Assembly: GCA_037903355.1 (NCBI GenBank)
Contig: JBAJFE010000011.1
Span: forward strand, 629,001-693,000
Reading direction: 5' to 3'
DNA length: 64,000 nt
Source of the DNA: Trichuris trichiura
Taxonomy: Eukaryota > Nematoda > Enoplea > Trichinellida > Trichuridae
Of this stretch, positions 48,305 to 58,699 are shown piece after piece. Position 1 is the first letter of the stretch; each line of letters starts with the position of its first letter. Under the pieces are notes generated by a model. It did no database searches, was not told the DNA's origin, and saw only the letters and a list, made by a program, of their open reading frames with translations. The translations under genes and the position numbers were made by a program.

Positions 48305-48480
48305 TGTTTCAATTTTCTTTTTGAAAAAAATTTTTTTACGCTTTCAACCTGTTTTGTTTTCACGTAACGTTTTATTTCCCTCATAAACATTGTAGACGAA
48401 GCTGTGGGGTCCGTACACGTTACGTGAAAACAAAACGGGTTGAAACCGCAAAGAAAAATTTTTCGAAAAGAAAACCTTTA
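48305..48480. mobile_element. Fold-back element, family B
   Basis: The left arm (GGGTGTTTCAATTTTCTTTT ... CAACCTGTTTTGTTTTCACG, TAACG) mirrors the right arm (CGTTACGTGAAAACAAAACG, GGTTGAAACC ... GAAAACCTTTAG). It is about 175 bp with 65-70 bp arms and an unpaired centre near 48370-48415. No coding capacity and no ACCAACG core. Confidence 0.7.
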
Positions 48481-49235
48481 GTTGTTTAAAGTGCAGCTAA
48501 AATTCCTTTTTTTGTGTTACTCTTGAAAGCGGCTTTTTATTTTTTATACTTTTGCCGCGGCAGGTTGAAATCATCCAAAGATTGTATTTCATTGTATGAA
48601 CTTGATGTTTTTGTCGTAGTTTGTCCGTATAATCGAAGATTTGGCAAATATGTAATGAATAATAGATAGTTTTCTAATCCATAGTTCTCATTATCAGCGA
48701 TGTTTTCAAATATAGAAGTTAAGAACAGCTCATTAAGTACAAACGTTATTGGTGAAGCGAAGAGGGGTTTGTCGTATGCATAGATTCATCATATTTTGTC
48801 TTCTTCATCTTTATTAAACGAATGATTGCCGTGAAGACATTGAAAGACTGATGTGCTATATGAAATGTGGAATTTTTTTAGCAGACACTCTTTGTTATTA
48901 TTATTTATTAATTTGCTTACAAGAATAAAGTGTTTTGTTATGATTTCTCTAAACACTTTAGGAAAATGATAACTTGCAGATTCGCAATGGTTTAATGATT
49001 CTTCGTTCAAAAACTTTCCATTTGTTTTTAGTTTTTGCAAAAGTATCTCTAATCATAGGTATAAGTTTTGAAAAAGTCTTCCTTAAATGTTCTGTGCAAT
49101 TCCTTCACTTAGCAAAAGAAGAGAACTAAGCGATGCCTTAAAGTAAAATGAAAGCAATTAGTAATTTCTTTCTTCTACCGCCGTGCTTATAAATAGATTT
49201 GACTTATGATTGTTAACAGGGCTGTTTCTTCGTTC
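48481..49235. other. AT-rich stretch with one doubtful frame
   Basis: A minus-strand frame at 48789-49040 (83 codons, NHCESASYHFPKVFREIITK, ends HSFNKDEEDKI) is hydrophilic and protein-like but matches no family and shows no exon structure. Otherwise nothing. Confidence 0.25.
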
Positions 49236-49584
49236 TTCTACGGATTTTCCCGTTTTTTCTCTGTGTGATGGTATCTGTGATTACTCGAAACCATTGCTCT
49301 ACCGACGAATGGATGCGCGATTATTAGCATAAATTCAAACACAATACAGTCAGCCTTTTTATTTAGAGCTTTCAGAACGCTCTAGTTTTGTCATCAGTGA
49401 GATGGACGAGTTTCTGACGAAACTGACGACAGAAGCAGAGCGTTCCGTATGCTCTAAATAAAAAAGCTGACTGTATTGTTTTTGAATTTATGGTAATAAG
49501 CAGTCATCCGCTCGTTGGTATAGCAATTGTTTTGGCTAATTACAGAAACAATCACAGAGAGAAAAAACAGGAAAAACCGTAGAA
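49236..49584. mobile_element. Fold-back element, core family
   Basis: Ends TTCTACGG and CCGTAGAA are inverted. The arms pass through TTTTCCCGTTTTTTCTCTG, TATCTGTGATTAC and a core variant (ACCGACGAATGGATGCGC; right copy ATCCGCTCGTTGGT), then ACACAATACAGTCAGC against GCTGACTGTATTGT. The centre holds AGAGCTTTCAGAACGCTCTA and its partner, plus GTCATCAGTGAGATGG and TGACGACAGAAGC. Length about 349 bp. Confidence 0.8.
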
Positions 49585-49785
49585 GGTTTAACAGGCAGGA
49601 AACAGGCGCCCGTTACAAAGCACACCGTGTTTATGTCAACAGGGCTTTATTGTGATTCTTTTCATGGAATGAAATGCGTTCTTTCCATTTTGAAAAACTG
49701 AGGTACATTATTTCGTTAGTAAAAATTTCTAACTTTTAATCTCTTTTATTACTCATACTGCGCACTTGTAATCAGAAAAACGAAT
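49585..49785. other. Spacer between two fold-back elements
   Basis: No feature; sequence separating two copies of the same palindromic family. Confidence 0.4.
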
Positions 49786-50196
49786 GGTTTTTGGTAGATC
49801 TTCTAAGGCTTTCTCGGTTTATTTGTCTCTCTGTTGGTATCTGTAATTAAATGAAATAATTGATTTACCAACGGATGGATGAGCGATTATTAAGAAAAAT
49901 TGTACAGGACCAATGCACTCAACCTTTTATTTCAGAGCTTTCGGAACGCTCTAGTTCCGTCGTCAGTGAAATGGAGGAGAGCTCTTTCCGAAATCTGAAA
50001 ACGAGCTCTCCTCCATCTCACCGACTATGAAACTGAAATGTTCAGATAGCGCTGAAATAAATATGAATGCATTGGTTCTGTATGTCGTTTCCTAATAATC
50101 GCCCATCCATCCGTTGGTAGAGCAGCTGCTTCGTTTAATCACAGATAGTAACACGGACAAAAAACGGGAAAAGCGGTAAAAGATGTACCAAGAACC
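49786..50196. mobile_element. Fold-back element, core family, long copy
   Basis: The left arm (GGTTTTTGGTAGATCTTCTA, TATCTGTAATTAAATG, core ACCAACGGATGGATGAGC, ACCAATGCACTCAACC) is mirrored by the right arm (AATGCATTGGTT, CATCCATCCGTTGGTAG, AATCACAGATAG, ending ATGTACCAAGAACC). The centre has a second palindrome, GGAGGAGAGCTC/GAGCTCTCCTCC, and AGAGCTTTCGGAACGCTCTA with CCGTCGTCAGTGAAATGG. About 411 bp. Confidence 0.8.
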
Positions 50197-51355
50197 TCGA
50201 AAAATTATCCCGTTACGAATCAACTTGTGTTAGAGAAAAATGAATCTATCAATGTGAACAAAGACTGCGGAACAATAACCATCATATACTGGTATACTTT
50301 CAGATTGAGCATACGCTTGTTTATTTTTGACAATGATAATTTGGACAGATTACCCATTATTTTGCATAAATCGTAGTGGAGCTTTAATTACCCAATAAGC
50401 TTCGGATCAAATTTTCAGTCGTTTGTATATATGTCGAAGAAGAATGAAGAAGGATTTTGGAGTTGAATTAGCATAGAAAAAGGTTTTACTAATCCGCATA
50501 GTGTATTCAGTGAGCCTAGTAAAAAATGAGGATATGAAAGTGTTAAGAATTAAACAATTAAAAATGAGCAATCGGTAATTGACTTTCTGCAATTCCGTGA
50601 GAGCAGATGTCCCTTCGTAGCGTTAATACATTTCGCAATACATCGCTGGACGACGGCTATTGAGAACTATGCTATCATTAGTACTATTTAACGTGTTTCT
50701 ATTGCTTACGGGTGGAAAGAAATGGTTGTTTAGCGCAGGGATATAGATAGTTATTGATTGATAAATCGTTTCATTTCATTTGGCTTCTTTGCGGCTTAAC
50801 ATTCAGGTAAAATTGTTGTTTTGGTTGGATCAATGATGGATTCGTATTGGTTCCTTTGAAGCACAAGTAAAGCTTTTGTCATTTGCCCTTTTTTATTGGA
50901 ACACATTATTATCTTCTATTGGTAACCTTACTTTTTGAAGTTGGGTAAAAAAAGTTCATTACGTTTGCATTTTAGTTTTCTCATTGATTGTTGGCATTTA
51001 TACTCACGTGTTTAAACAATCACGTTAATTAGGCCTTTTATTTGTGTTTAAAAGAGGATCAAATTCAGTTTTTAAAAATAATAAGTTTCATTGTATATGG
51101 CAATATTTACTCAAAGTAAAATTTGCCTCAAGGCTTGCGCAGTTGCCCTTCCAATCCGACGTATTAGTAAAGTAAATAGTTTGTGTAAATAATTCGTTCC
51201 GTTTTAGTCAGCCGAGCACTCACACTCGTTGCAAAGCAAACAGTGTAAAGGTTTATCGGTCACGGTCAAATTTGCATAATAAGCATCGACGTGGGCAGAG
51301 CACGGTAAATTTAATTTCATTTTTCGATTTTCTCGTCGACGACATCGGCTGAACT
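50197..51355. other. AT-rich intergenic stretch
   Basis: No supportable gene or repeat. Confidence 0.35.
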
Positions 51356-52680
51356 GTGATCGCTCTCCCTCCTTTTTCGTTCGTCGCAGCTGTGCCTTAC
51401 ACAGTTCCATATTTTGACCCCGCACTTTTTGTTTGCTATATTTTTTGTCTTTGCGTCGAAGTGTTATTTACTGAAAAAACTCGTTTGACAAAAGCGAGTT
51501 TGCTGCAATCTTTCTCAGAGCTTTCCGGACTCGTCTCATCCTGTCGTCAACGGACCGATAAAAAATCTGTTTGCCGAAATGAAGAACAGATATTGCTCTT
51601 CCTGTAAGTATAGAATAAAAAGTTTTATTATATAATTTTTTAGTCTTTCAGGTTGACAATGTCGAAGCACATGTTGTCATTAGCATATGGTGTCCCCTTC
51701 ACAGCAAATGAATTTTGTGTGACAATTATTCCGCATTCAAAGAAAAGCGACAAGGTTTTCTAGGTGATGAATAAAGCAAAAGAAACTGAACAGTTTCTAG
51801 AATTTAATCTTATCGTTTTAGTCTGCCGACATGCAGATAAGGACGGCGTTGGCGACTAATGCTGATAAGGTAATTCCGTTGCAGCATAACAAATTTGCAA
51901 GATTAGAATTGCATTTTTAGGTTTTTAGAATTGCCAAATGGTTGTGTGGAACAATTTGAAAAGGGACAAAGTGGACGTCGTTCAACATTGTCGCGTCACT
52001 GCTGCATGTATGCATGTTACAGCATGAGGGGATATTGTAGCAGTTGCATGTTGTTCATGTGAAATAATTTTAATTTCGCGTTTATAGTTCGACTTTGAAG
52101 AAATTTGGCTCGCTTCTTGAAAAGATAAGTAAATTTTGTCATATCGATTTTTTGTGACAAGAATTTCTTTTTCAGGAAAAGTACTCGAATGGACAACTGC
52201 TGACTTGCTGACGACGGGACCTGGCCAGTCCTGAAAGCTCTGAAAAACAATGAAAAAAAGAATTTGTTGATTTCGTGAATAACACTTCTACGCATACATT
52301 TTGTGTGATTGCGTGAATAAAATTTTCAACTGGCGCGTGTCTTTTCTGTCGCGGTTGCAGTCCAACATTTCATAAGGTTTATGGTTCCGTGTTTAGGATC
52401 CACACCAACGGATGCAAGAAGACAATTCGAGGACGGAAAAGAAACGAGAAGAAACGAACAGGGACAACAAGAGGAGCAAGAAAAGAAAGAGAAAAATGGA
52501 AAAGTCCGGGATCAACGTGTAAGTATGCAGTAGGCAGGGCGAGGGTAGGCACTATAGGTTCCAGCATGCATACGGGGTTCACATCCAATAGGGAATAGTG
52601 GGTTTAGATATTGGTTTCCGGAGGGGAGGGCGGGTGAGATACATTCTACTTGAGAATAAGGTGCATGGAAAGGATAGCTG
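51356..52680 (+). other. Exon-like intervals without a recognisable protein
   Basis: An open frame at 51356-51607 runs to a GTAAGT donor at about 51604, followed 47 bases later by TTTTTTAGTCTTTCAG. A further GTAATTCCG...TTTTTAG pair flanks 51870-51921. The segment CTCAGAGCTTTCCGGACTC at 51513 resembles the centre of the core-family fold-back elements, and a reverse copy lies at about 52200-52245 (CAGTCCTGAAAGCTCTGAAA). This may be a transcript of a fast-evolving gene, a non-coding RNA, or a decayed fold-back element. Confidence 0.2.
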
Positions 52681-52725
52681 CCCCCCCGCCCCCCCCAAAA
52701 AAAAAAAAAGGGGGGTGGCGGGGGT
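52681..52725. repeat. Homopolymer hairpin C-run / A13 / G-run
   Basis: Seven C, a G and eight C are followed by thirteen A, then six G, TGGC and five G. The C- and G-blocks are complementary over about 14 bp (CCCCCGCCCCCCCC with GGGGGGTGGCGGGGG), leaving the A-run as loop. Confidence 0.8.
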
Positions 52726-52830
52726 GAGGCGCTATCCGTTGAGATTAGTAAACAACGACAATATTGCATCATCTGCATGTCACATGTCACGCTTGTCATT
52801 TGTCACATGTGCCGCATGTCACATGTGACA

Positions 52831-52995
52831 GTCGCATGTCGTGTGTCGTCTGTCGCATGTCGTGTGTCGTCTGTCGCATGTCGTATGTCGTGAGTCGCAT
52901 GTCGTGTGTCGTGAGTAGCATGTAGTGTGTCGTAAGTGTCGTGAGTAGCATGTCGAGTGCCGTCTGACGCATGTCGACTGCCGTGCGTCCCCAGT
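52831..52995. repeat. 21-bp tandem repeat
   Basis: Units of GTCGCATGTCGTGTGTCGTC plus T recur every 21 bp at least five times (GCATGT at 52834, 52855, 52876, 52897, 52918), then decay to about 52995. On the minus strand one frame reads RRHTTCD repeatedly. Confidence 0.85.
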
Positions 52996-53647
52996 GTGAG
53001 AAGTAGGAACAGTGGACCTGGAAAGCGGACGATAGTCAATGGGCGCTGGACAGTGGACACTGAACTGAGTGCAAAGACCGCGGCGACGAACCCCCCATGT
53101 AGAAAACAAGGTAGTGGGAATAAGTAGCGGGATGTGGTAGGAATTGCTGTCCTGTTCCGGTCTGTGTGCGCGAAAATGACCCTGGAGCTGAACAGCGTAG
53201 GGTCTTGAAGGGTGACAGCTTCTTGACGGGAAAATAGGTAAGGCAGTAAGTGAGTATGCGCGGGAGAGGTTTGAGCTTGTGGTATCCATCAGTTTTCCCT
53301 TCTGAGCTCCCGCTGACCTTCCCATTTGTCGGGTAGGAGAGACAATAATAGTGGGTTTGAGATTGAGAATACTTGTGTTGTCGTATCGAACTATTATACC
53401 GTTGTCGTATTTTCGTTTGCTCCCTTCCGAATTGATTTCCCTCAAAAGTTTCGCTTTTCCCTTTGTTCGAAAGTGCAATTTGTTACAAATAAAAAATTTG
53501 AATTGTTCTATAAAAGTGTGATCTCTCAGCCGGTTGCATATCCGGAAAAAGAGTAAAGGTTGACGGCAAAATGCACTTACAGCCGGAAAAACCTTGAGCT
53601 CTTTACGTTTGATTGTAATGGAAATGAAATTTAATAGTCGCTTTCAG

Positions 53648-54105
53648 GTTAACAGCAACCGACATTTTGGAGACATTGGCCTGTCTAGCAATTGTTGTAG
53701 ACAAGGTAAGTTGAATTTAAAAAATTTCATTTGCAGGTGAAGTGTTTGTTGCTCTCGCATACGCCAGAATAACTAAATGGATAGCGAAAAGAAGTCAAAA
53801 AGAAACGAATAGGTATGAACGATAAATTTGAAACGTTATTGTTTCAGTTTAGCATTATGAAACGAAAGAATGGTCACAACATGTTAAAAAGAAATTGCTT
53901 CCTCCTAAATGGATTTGGTAAGAAACGTTCATATTGTGTAGTAAGTGTATTTCAGGATTGGAAACAAATGCAAATGGAAAAATGAAGCTCTAAAAGAGGT
54001 AAGAAAGAAAAAGCTTTTCGTTTTGAGTAAACTAAAAGTAAACTTTCAGATAATGTTGCCGGAGGGAACTGAACTGAACATTTGTAAACAATGAAAACAG
54101 GTCAA
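53648..54105 (+). other. Candidate multi-exon transcript with very short introns
   Basis: Four consecutive donor/acceptor pairs are well formed: 53706-53736 (GTAAG...TTGCAG), 53813-53847 (GTATG...TTTCAG), 53918-53955 (GTAAG...TTTCAG) and 53999-54049 (GTAAG...TTTCAG). Exon readings include EVFVALAYARITKWIAKRSQ, YETKEWSQHVKKKLLPPKW, GNKCKWKNEALKE and IMLPEGTELNICKQ with a final TGA. A single frame across all four junctions could not be made without a stop at the second junction. Introns of 31-38 bp are shorter than those of the plastin gene. No domain was recognised. Confidence 0.25.
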
Positions 54106-54944
54106 ATTCGCTGTTCAAACAGAAAGGAAAAGTAATAGAGCCAAAGAGGTCTGTTAGTTTGCATCGAAGAAGCTACTCGGATGGAATGTAAACAGGAAAA
54201 TCAGGTCAAATCGTACATTGACCGGGCTAAAGTAAGCGTTTTGCCTTATCTTTGTTACATCAGAGGTCAGATAACGGCCGTTAGTAGCTGCTGCTGATTT
54301 GCATAATGTTAGGTCGTCTTGAAACTGTGACTAATAATATCATATGGAGAATGGTATATCATTGGTATAATCATGATTGTCATAGTCCTTCTACATTGGT
54401 AAGTATATAAGTTAATTAGTTCTGTCATGGTGAATAAAAGTTGACAAACTGACGTTTTAGAGTAAGCGAACGGAAATTGGTGATGGCAAAGGAAGCGATG
54501 AGTAAAAAGCTGATAAAATCTGGCATGAATTCAAGGTGTTAGAATTCACCACAATGGACACAAAGAAATGAATCAGTTGACGATGATTTGGTAAGTACCA
54601 TTTGAAAAAGACCGATCGTTAGCTGAGACAAGTTTGGCATTTCTACTGGTCACATATATTGTGTGTGATAAAGGCATAGTCTGCGGTAAGCTGTCTTTTA
54701 AATTGTTACAAAAAAATAGCTTTTGTTGCACGGATAGATGATGAATTATTTTTAGGCGAAAACAACATTGCAGTTGTTGTAGTGTATTTCACTGTGATAC
54801 TATTGCATTCTATGTTTTGCATGCTGAATTGGATAATGAAATAAAGAATTTTTGGGAGGTCCTTCGGGTGAAATGCCAAAGTAAAACTGACCCAAAGCAG
54901 TGTGCATTGTTCTCGATGTCTTGGCAAAGTTTTGTCTCGTTTTG

Positions 54945-54985
54945 AACTAATAACCGCCCATCCATACGTTGGTAGGGCATCCAGT
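54945..54985 (-). repeat. Single-arm copy of fold-back core
   Basis: AACTAATAACCGCCCATCC followed by ATACGTTGGTAGGGCATCC matches the right-arm layout of the core family. No mirrored arm nearby. Confidence 0.55.
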
Positions 54986-55519
54986 TTCAGCCGAAAGTCA
55001 GAACCTACAAGAAGAACTACACGACATTCTGTTCCATTGGTAAGAATTGATGTTTGCATGCCGGGAGTGTTAATAACATTGAATTCTCACACATGTATTA
55101 ATTGCATGACAGTGATCTCATATATCTATTTGTGTGACATCCTCATGTATTACATCATGGCATGATATAGGTTTGAATGTGTCGCGTTGTGCTCGTATAT
55201 AATTTCAAATGTATGGGATAGTATTGTTCTCTCGTTTGACCGTTGGATTCTGGTTATGGGCTTGTAGGTTTTCATTAGAGGAGGTACGGTGTAGAAGTGG
55301 CGAAGTTTACAATGGTTAAAATTGTCTGCAATGGTTAACAAATGGTGTTATATGTTCACAAAGACACAATCCACAAATCGTTTGTCACGGACGCGATTAC
55401 AAGGAAAGCAAAGTCGGAAAATGACCGCTCATTTGGCGCAATCGGAGCAAAGGTGATGACAAAAAATATGTGAACTGTATGCAAACTCGGTTGGCCAATT
55501 GTGAGCAGCAGAGATTATT

Positions 55520-55771
55520 TTGAGAAAGGATAAAAAGTGCAAGTTGTGCCGAAAGAAGCAAATGGAAAAGTCGCGAATTGAAAAGTTAAAAAACAATCTA
55601 ATGGGAATTGAAGAGCTCAAGCAAGATTACGCAATGCTAGCGGAAGAAAGCAGCAGCGACAAGCACAAGAATGGAAGGACTACCGTCACAAAGACAACAA
55701 AAAAGCCTCAAGATCAACGACAAGCGCGACAGGGCAACATGCGACGGACTGGAAATGTAGAGAGCAGTTGA
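55520..55771 (+). CDS. Unidentified charged, coiled-coil-like ORF
   Basis: An 83-codon frame begins within an open stretch (IILRKDKKCKLCRKKQMEKS) preceded by an acceptor-like AGCAG. It contains CKLC, then heptad-like IEKLKNNLMGIEELKQDYAM, then a basic Gln/Thr/Arg-rich tail, and ends at TGA. The in-frame residue at 55520 is Leu (TTG), so the true start is unknown. No domain was recognised. Composition suggests a real or recently lost coding exon. Confidence 0.3.
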   Translation: MRKDKKCKLCRKKQMEKSRIEKLKNNLMGIEELKQDYAMLAEESSSDKHKNGRTTVTKTTKKPQDQRQARQGNMRRTGNVESS

Positions 55772-56395
55772 AAAAAAAGAAAGTTTAAAACCACAAGACA
55801 TCCACACCAATTTTGGCACCTTCTGTCATCCTCGCACTGACCAATGGACCTATGGACTTTCATGAAATATATTTTGCTCAGAAATGGGGATACTATACCG
55901 TACCTTCTCTGATGGAAATGGACCGCATGTTGCCTATTCTTAAAAGTTCCAACACCTGAGATTAGGAGTTGTACCACTTGCTTGTAACCCATGGAGCCAT
56001 ACCATTCCTTTGATAACTATATACTTGCATGCGAAGTATGAATGTCGCTCCCATGGGTCTAAAATATCTAATGGAGTCCTATAACGTACTGCGGTCTACT
56101 AGTGGGTATGACTCCTAGACGTATGATTGGAATTGAAGCATACATGTAAGATTGGCATGGAGTGTATAACCCCTGTGCTGGCGGATGTTCTGGCACTGGC
56201 ACGTTGCCTTCACCTAGAGGGTATATCTTCTATGAGCGTAAATATTCTTGCATGAAAGGACCATGCTGACAGTATGATAATCCAGCGAGAAAATTGTCAT
56301 CGCTAACATAGTCATTGCATGAAAAGGAGTCACTGTGCAAGTCCATAAAATCATATCATGAGGATGTCACACAAATAGTAGCATCCAACACATTG
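55772..56395. other. Intergenic stretch with a shared short repeat
   Basis: TATACCGTACCTTCTCTGAT at 55895-55914 is, reversed, similar to TTAGAGAAGGTACGGTATGG at 33376 and TTAGAGGAGGTACGGTGTAG at 55275, a scattered low-copy repeat. No gene seen. Confidence 0.35.
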
Positions 56396-57040
56396 CATGC
56401 TGGAGATCACTGAAAAATGCATGTCGAAGTCATTGCATCAAGGGGTACTCTCGAACCGCTTGTCAAAGTCATCGCATGCGAGAGTACCCCTTCTGCATCA
56501 TGTCAAAATAATCGCATGCGGAGGGTACTCTCAAAACCGCATGTCAGAATCACAGCATGAGGGGATATCGTCAAAATTGCATGTCAAAATCATCGCATGT
56601 CGGAGGGTACCCTCAAAATTGCCTGTCAAAATCATCGCATGGGGGAAATACTCTAATCTGCATGTCAAAATCACTGCATGAGGGGAGTACCCCCAAAATT
56701 GCATGTCAAAATCACTGCATGAGGGGGTACTCCCAAAATTTGCATGTCAGAATGATCGCATGCGGAGGGTACCTCAAAATTGCATGTCAAAATCACCGCA
56801 TGCAGGGTACCCTCAAATTGCATGTCAAAATCATCGCATGCGGAGGGTACCCTCAAAATTGCATGTCAAAATCATCGCATGGGGGAAATACTCTAATCTG
56901 CATGTCAAAATCACTGCATGAGGGGAGTACCCCCAAAAATGCATGTCAAAATCAGTGCATGAGGGGGTACTCCCAAAATTTGCATGTCAGAATGATCGCA
57001 CGAGGGGGTATGACTCATCCATCCATCTCAGAAATAACCG
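56396..57040. repeat. About 41-bp tandem repeat, roughly 16 copies
   Basis: The unit is GCATGTCAAAATCATCGCAT followed by GCGGAGGGTACCCTCAAAAT, with spacing of 38-42 bp. Two palindromes recur, CGCATGCG and GGGTACCC. A block of about 240 bp (56601-56775) is repeated at 56841-57015, so there is higher-order structure. A minus-strand frame (HAVILTCNF-like) and a plus-strand frame (NRMSKSSHEG-like) stay open across parts of the array but look incidental. Confidence 0.92.
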
Positions 57041-57745
57041 CATGAGAGGTTGTCACTCGCAATGTCACTCGAAACGTGGTAATGGGGAAGGAACCACGTG
57101 ATCAAAAAAATCACACCAGGGGGAAGAAGGTTGCTCAAAAAAACCACTAAGTAAACAAAGACTTAAAAAACGCGCCGGATGCCGGCATAATACACTCGAA
57201 TACAGGAGCGGATTCCCGATCCGTGCTAATACCAGGAATCGGATCCACCAATCGGACCGAAAGAACCTGGCCGAAGACAACCCCCCTCCCAGAAAATGAA
57301 CCAGGAGAGAGAGAGAGAGACTGAGAATGAAAGACTGAATGAAAAGAACTGAACATGATGAGAGAAACAGCTCATCAGCTCAGAGGAGAGAAGATATGAC
57401 ACGAGATGAGAGAATGATGATCACGAGACGCGATCAGCTGAGAGCGCGATCCATAAGATGATTCCAGACCATGTCTTCGAACAGGAGACGATGCTGAAGA
57501 GCGAAGTATGACAAAAAATTCGAGATGTGAAAAAATCACATCATAAAACAGAGAGATTCATACCCAACACCAGGATATGATCTGCTCCGTCAGAGAAGAT
57601 GAAGGAATGAAATGAGTTGCTGAGAAAAATCTCAGCGATGATATATGCTGAAGTTGAAGACCAGTCCATTTCTTGTCCACAGAAATTTTCTTCGTCTTTG
57701 AAATGCGCTTAGGAAACAGACGGACATCGGTCGACTCTAAAAAAT
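57041..57745. other. Intergenic stretch with (GA)n
   Basis: (GA)n at about 57304-57321. Sequence on both sides is rich in GAGATGA-like purine tracts. No gene supported. Confidence 0.4.
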
Positions 57746-58630
57746 TTATTGCCAGTTGACGTCAGCAGAAGACAGACAATACCAAACGAGCGAGTCTTCT
57801 CTGCCACAGGTATGACAATATTTGGTCGTTTGACATTTTGACGGATTGATCAGACGGACAAATAGCGACGCAAAATATCGTGTTTCTTCAGCTGTTTTCT
57901 TTTTTCGACCTAAAATAATGCAAAAATCAACATAAGCAAAAAACGACAAATTTCTTACTTTAAAAAATAGTTTCGAGCGTCTTTTCAAAAAATAGTGCAA
58001 TTGAACTGGCAAGCGTCTTTGACTCGTCCTCCGTTTTGAAATTGTTGTCCAGTTTTGACCGGTCGTCCTTTCCTTTTTTTCGTCCTCGTTTTTGGTCGAT
58101 TAGACGATTGGCTGTCCGGAAAATTTTTTCTGCTCGATCCTCTTCACGAATTTTGAATGGCCCTCTCGGTTTGAAATTGTCGTCCCCTTTTGAGCTGTCG
58201 TCCTTTCCTTTTTTCGTCCTCTTTTTTGGTCGATTTTACGATCCGCTGTTTGGACAATTTTCTCTGCTCTCTTTTCACGAATTTCCAATGGTCATTTCCT
58301 TTTAATCCGTCAGCGATATCTAAAAGTTGAAAAAATGAAAGGTGTTTAAGACTAAAAGACTCACCATCTTTCATTCCAACATTGAACTGGTTTGTCCATC
58401 ATCTTTTGAAGAATTCTTCATTTCTGTCGATCATTTCCATATGGCACCGTCATCCTGTCGTCCTGTCCAGCGATGGTCTTTTCCAAATGGATCCTCCAAC
58501 CGGCAGCATTTACCACTGGAATGAACGAGCAGCGATCAGCAGTAGTCGCATAGGAGCAACTGCTCTGCAAGTCGGAACGAGCGAACACTGATTTTGAGCG
58601 TCTAGGTCTCGGCCACAATACTTTAGTGGT
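57746..58630 (-). other. Candidate spliced transcript, minus strand
   Basis: Two compact introns are visible: GTGAGTC...CTTTTAG at about 58356-58309 (48 bp) and GTAAGAAAT...ATTTTAG at about 57957-57909 (49 bp), the size of those in the two firm genes. Exon readings include SVFARSDLQSSCSYATTADR, MKDDIADGLKGNDHWKFVKR, TEDESKTLASSIALFFEKT and KCQTTKYCHTCGREDSLVWY. Frames are interrupted by stops, so no single protein could be assembled. It may be a fast-evolving or decayed gene or a non-coding RNA. Confidence 0.3.
58034..58300. repeat. Two-copy tandem duplication of about 135 bp
   Basis: The segment starting TTTGAAATTGTTGTCC and containing CGGTCGTCCTTTCCTTTTTT, TTTTTGGTCGATTAGACGAT and TTCACGAATTTTGAATGG is repeated at about 58170 with moderate divergence. 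It lies within the candidate transcript. Confidence 0.75.
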
Positions 58631-58699
58631 ATGCAAATCACTGATTGACCTGATAAAAGGTCGTTTCAATAACCCACTTACTATTGACACATTGCTTGT

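Noticed and set aside
56396..57040. 41-bp repeats as a CRISPR array
   Set aside because: Units are contiguous and have no unique spacers.
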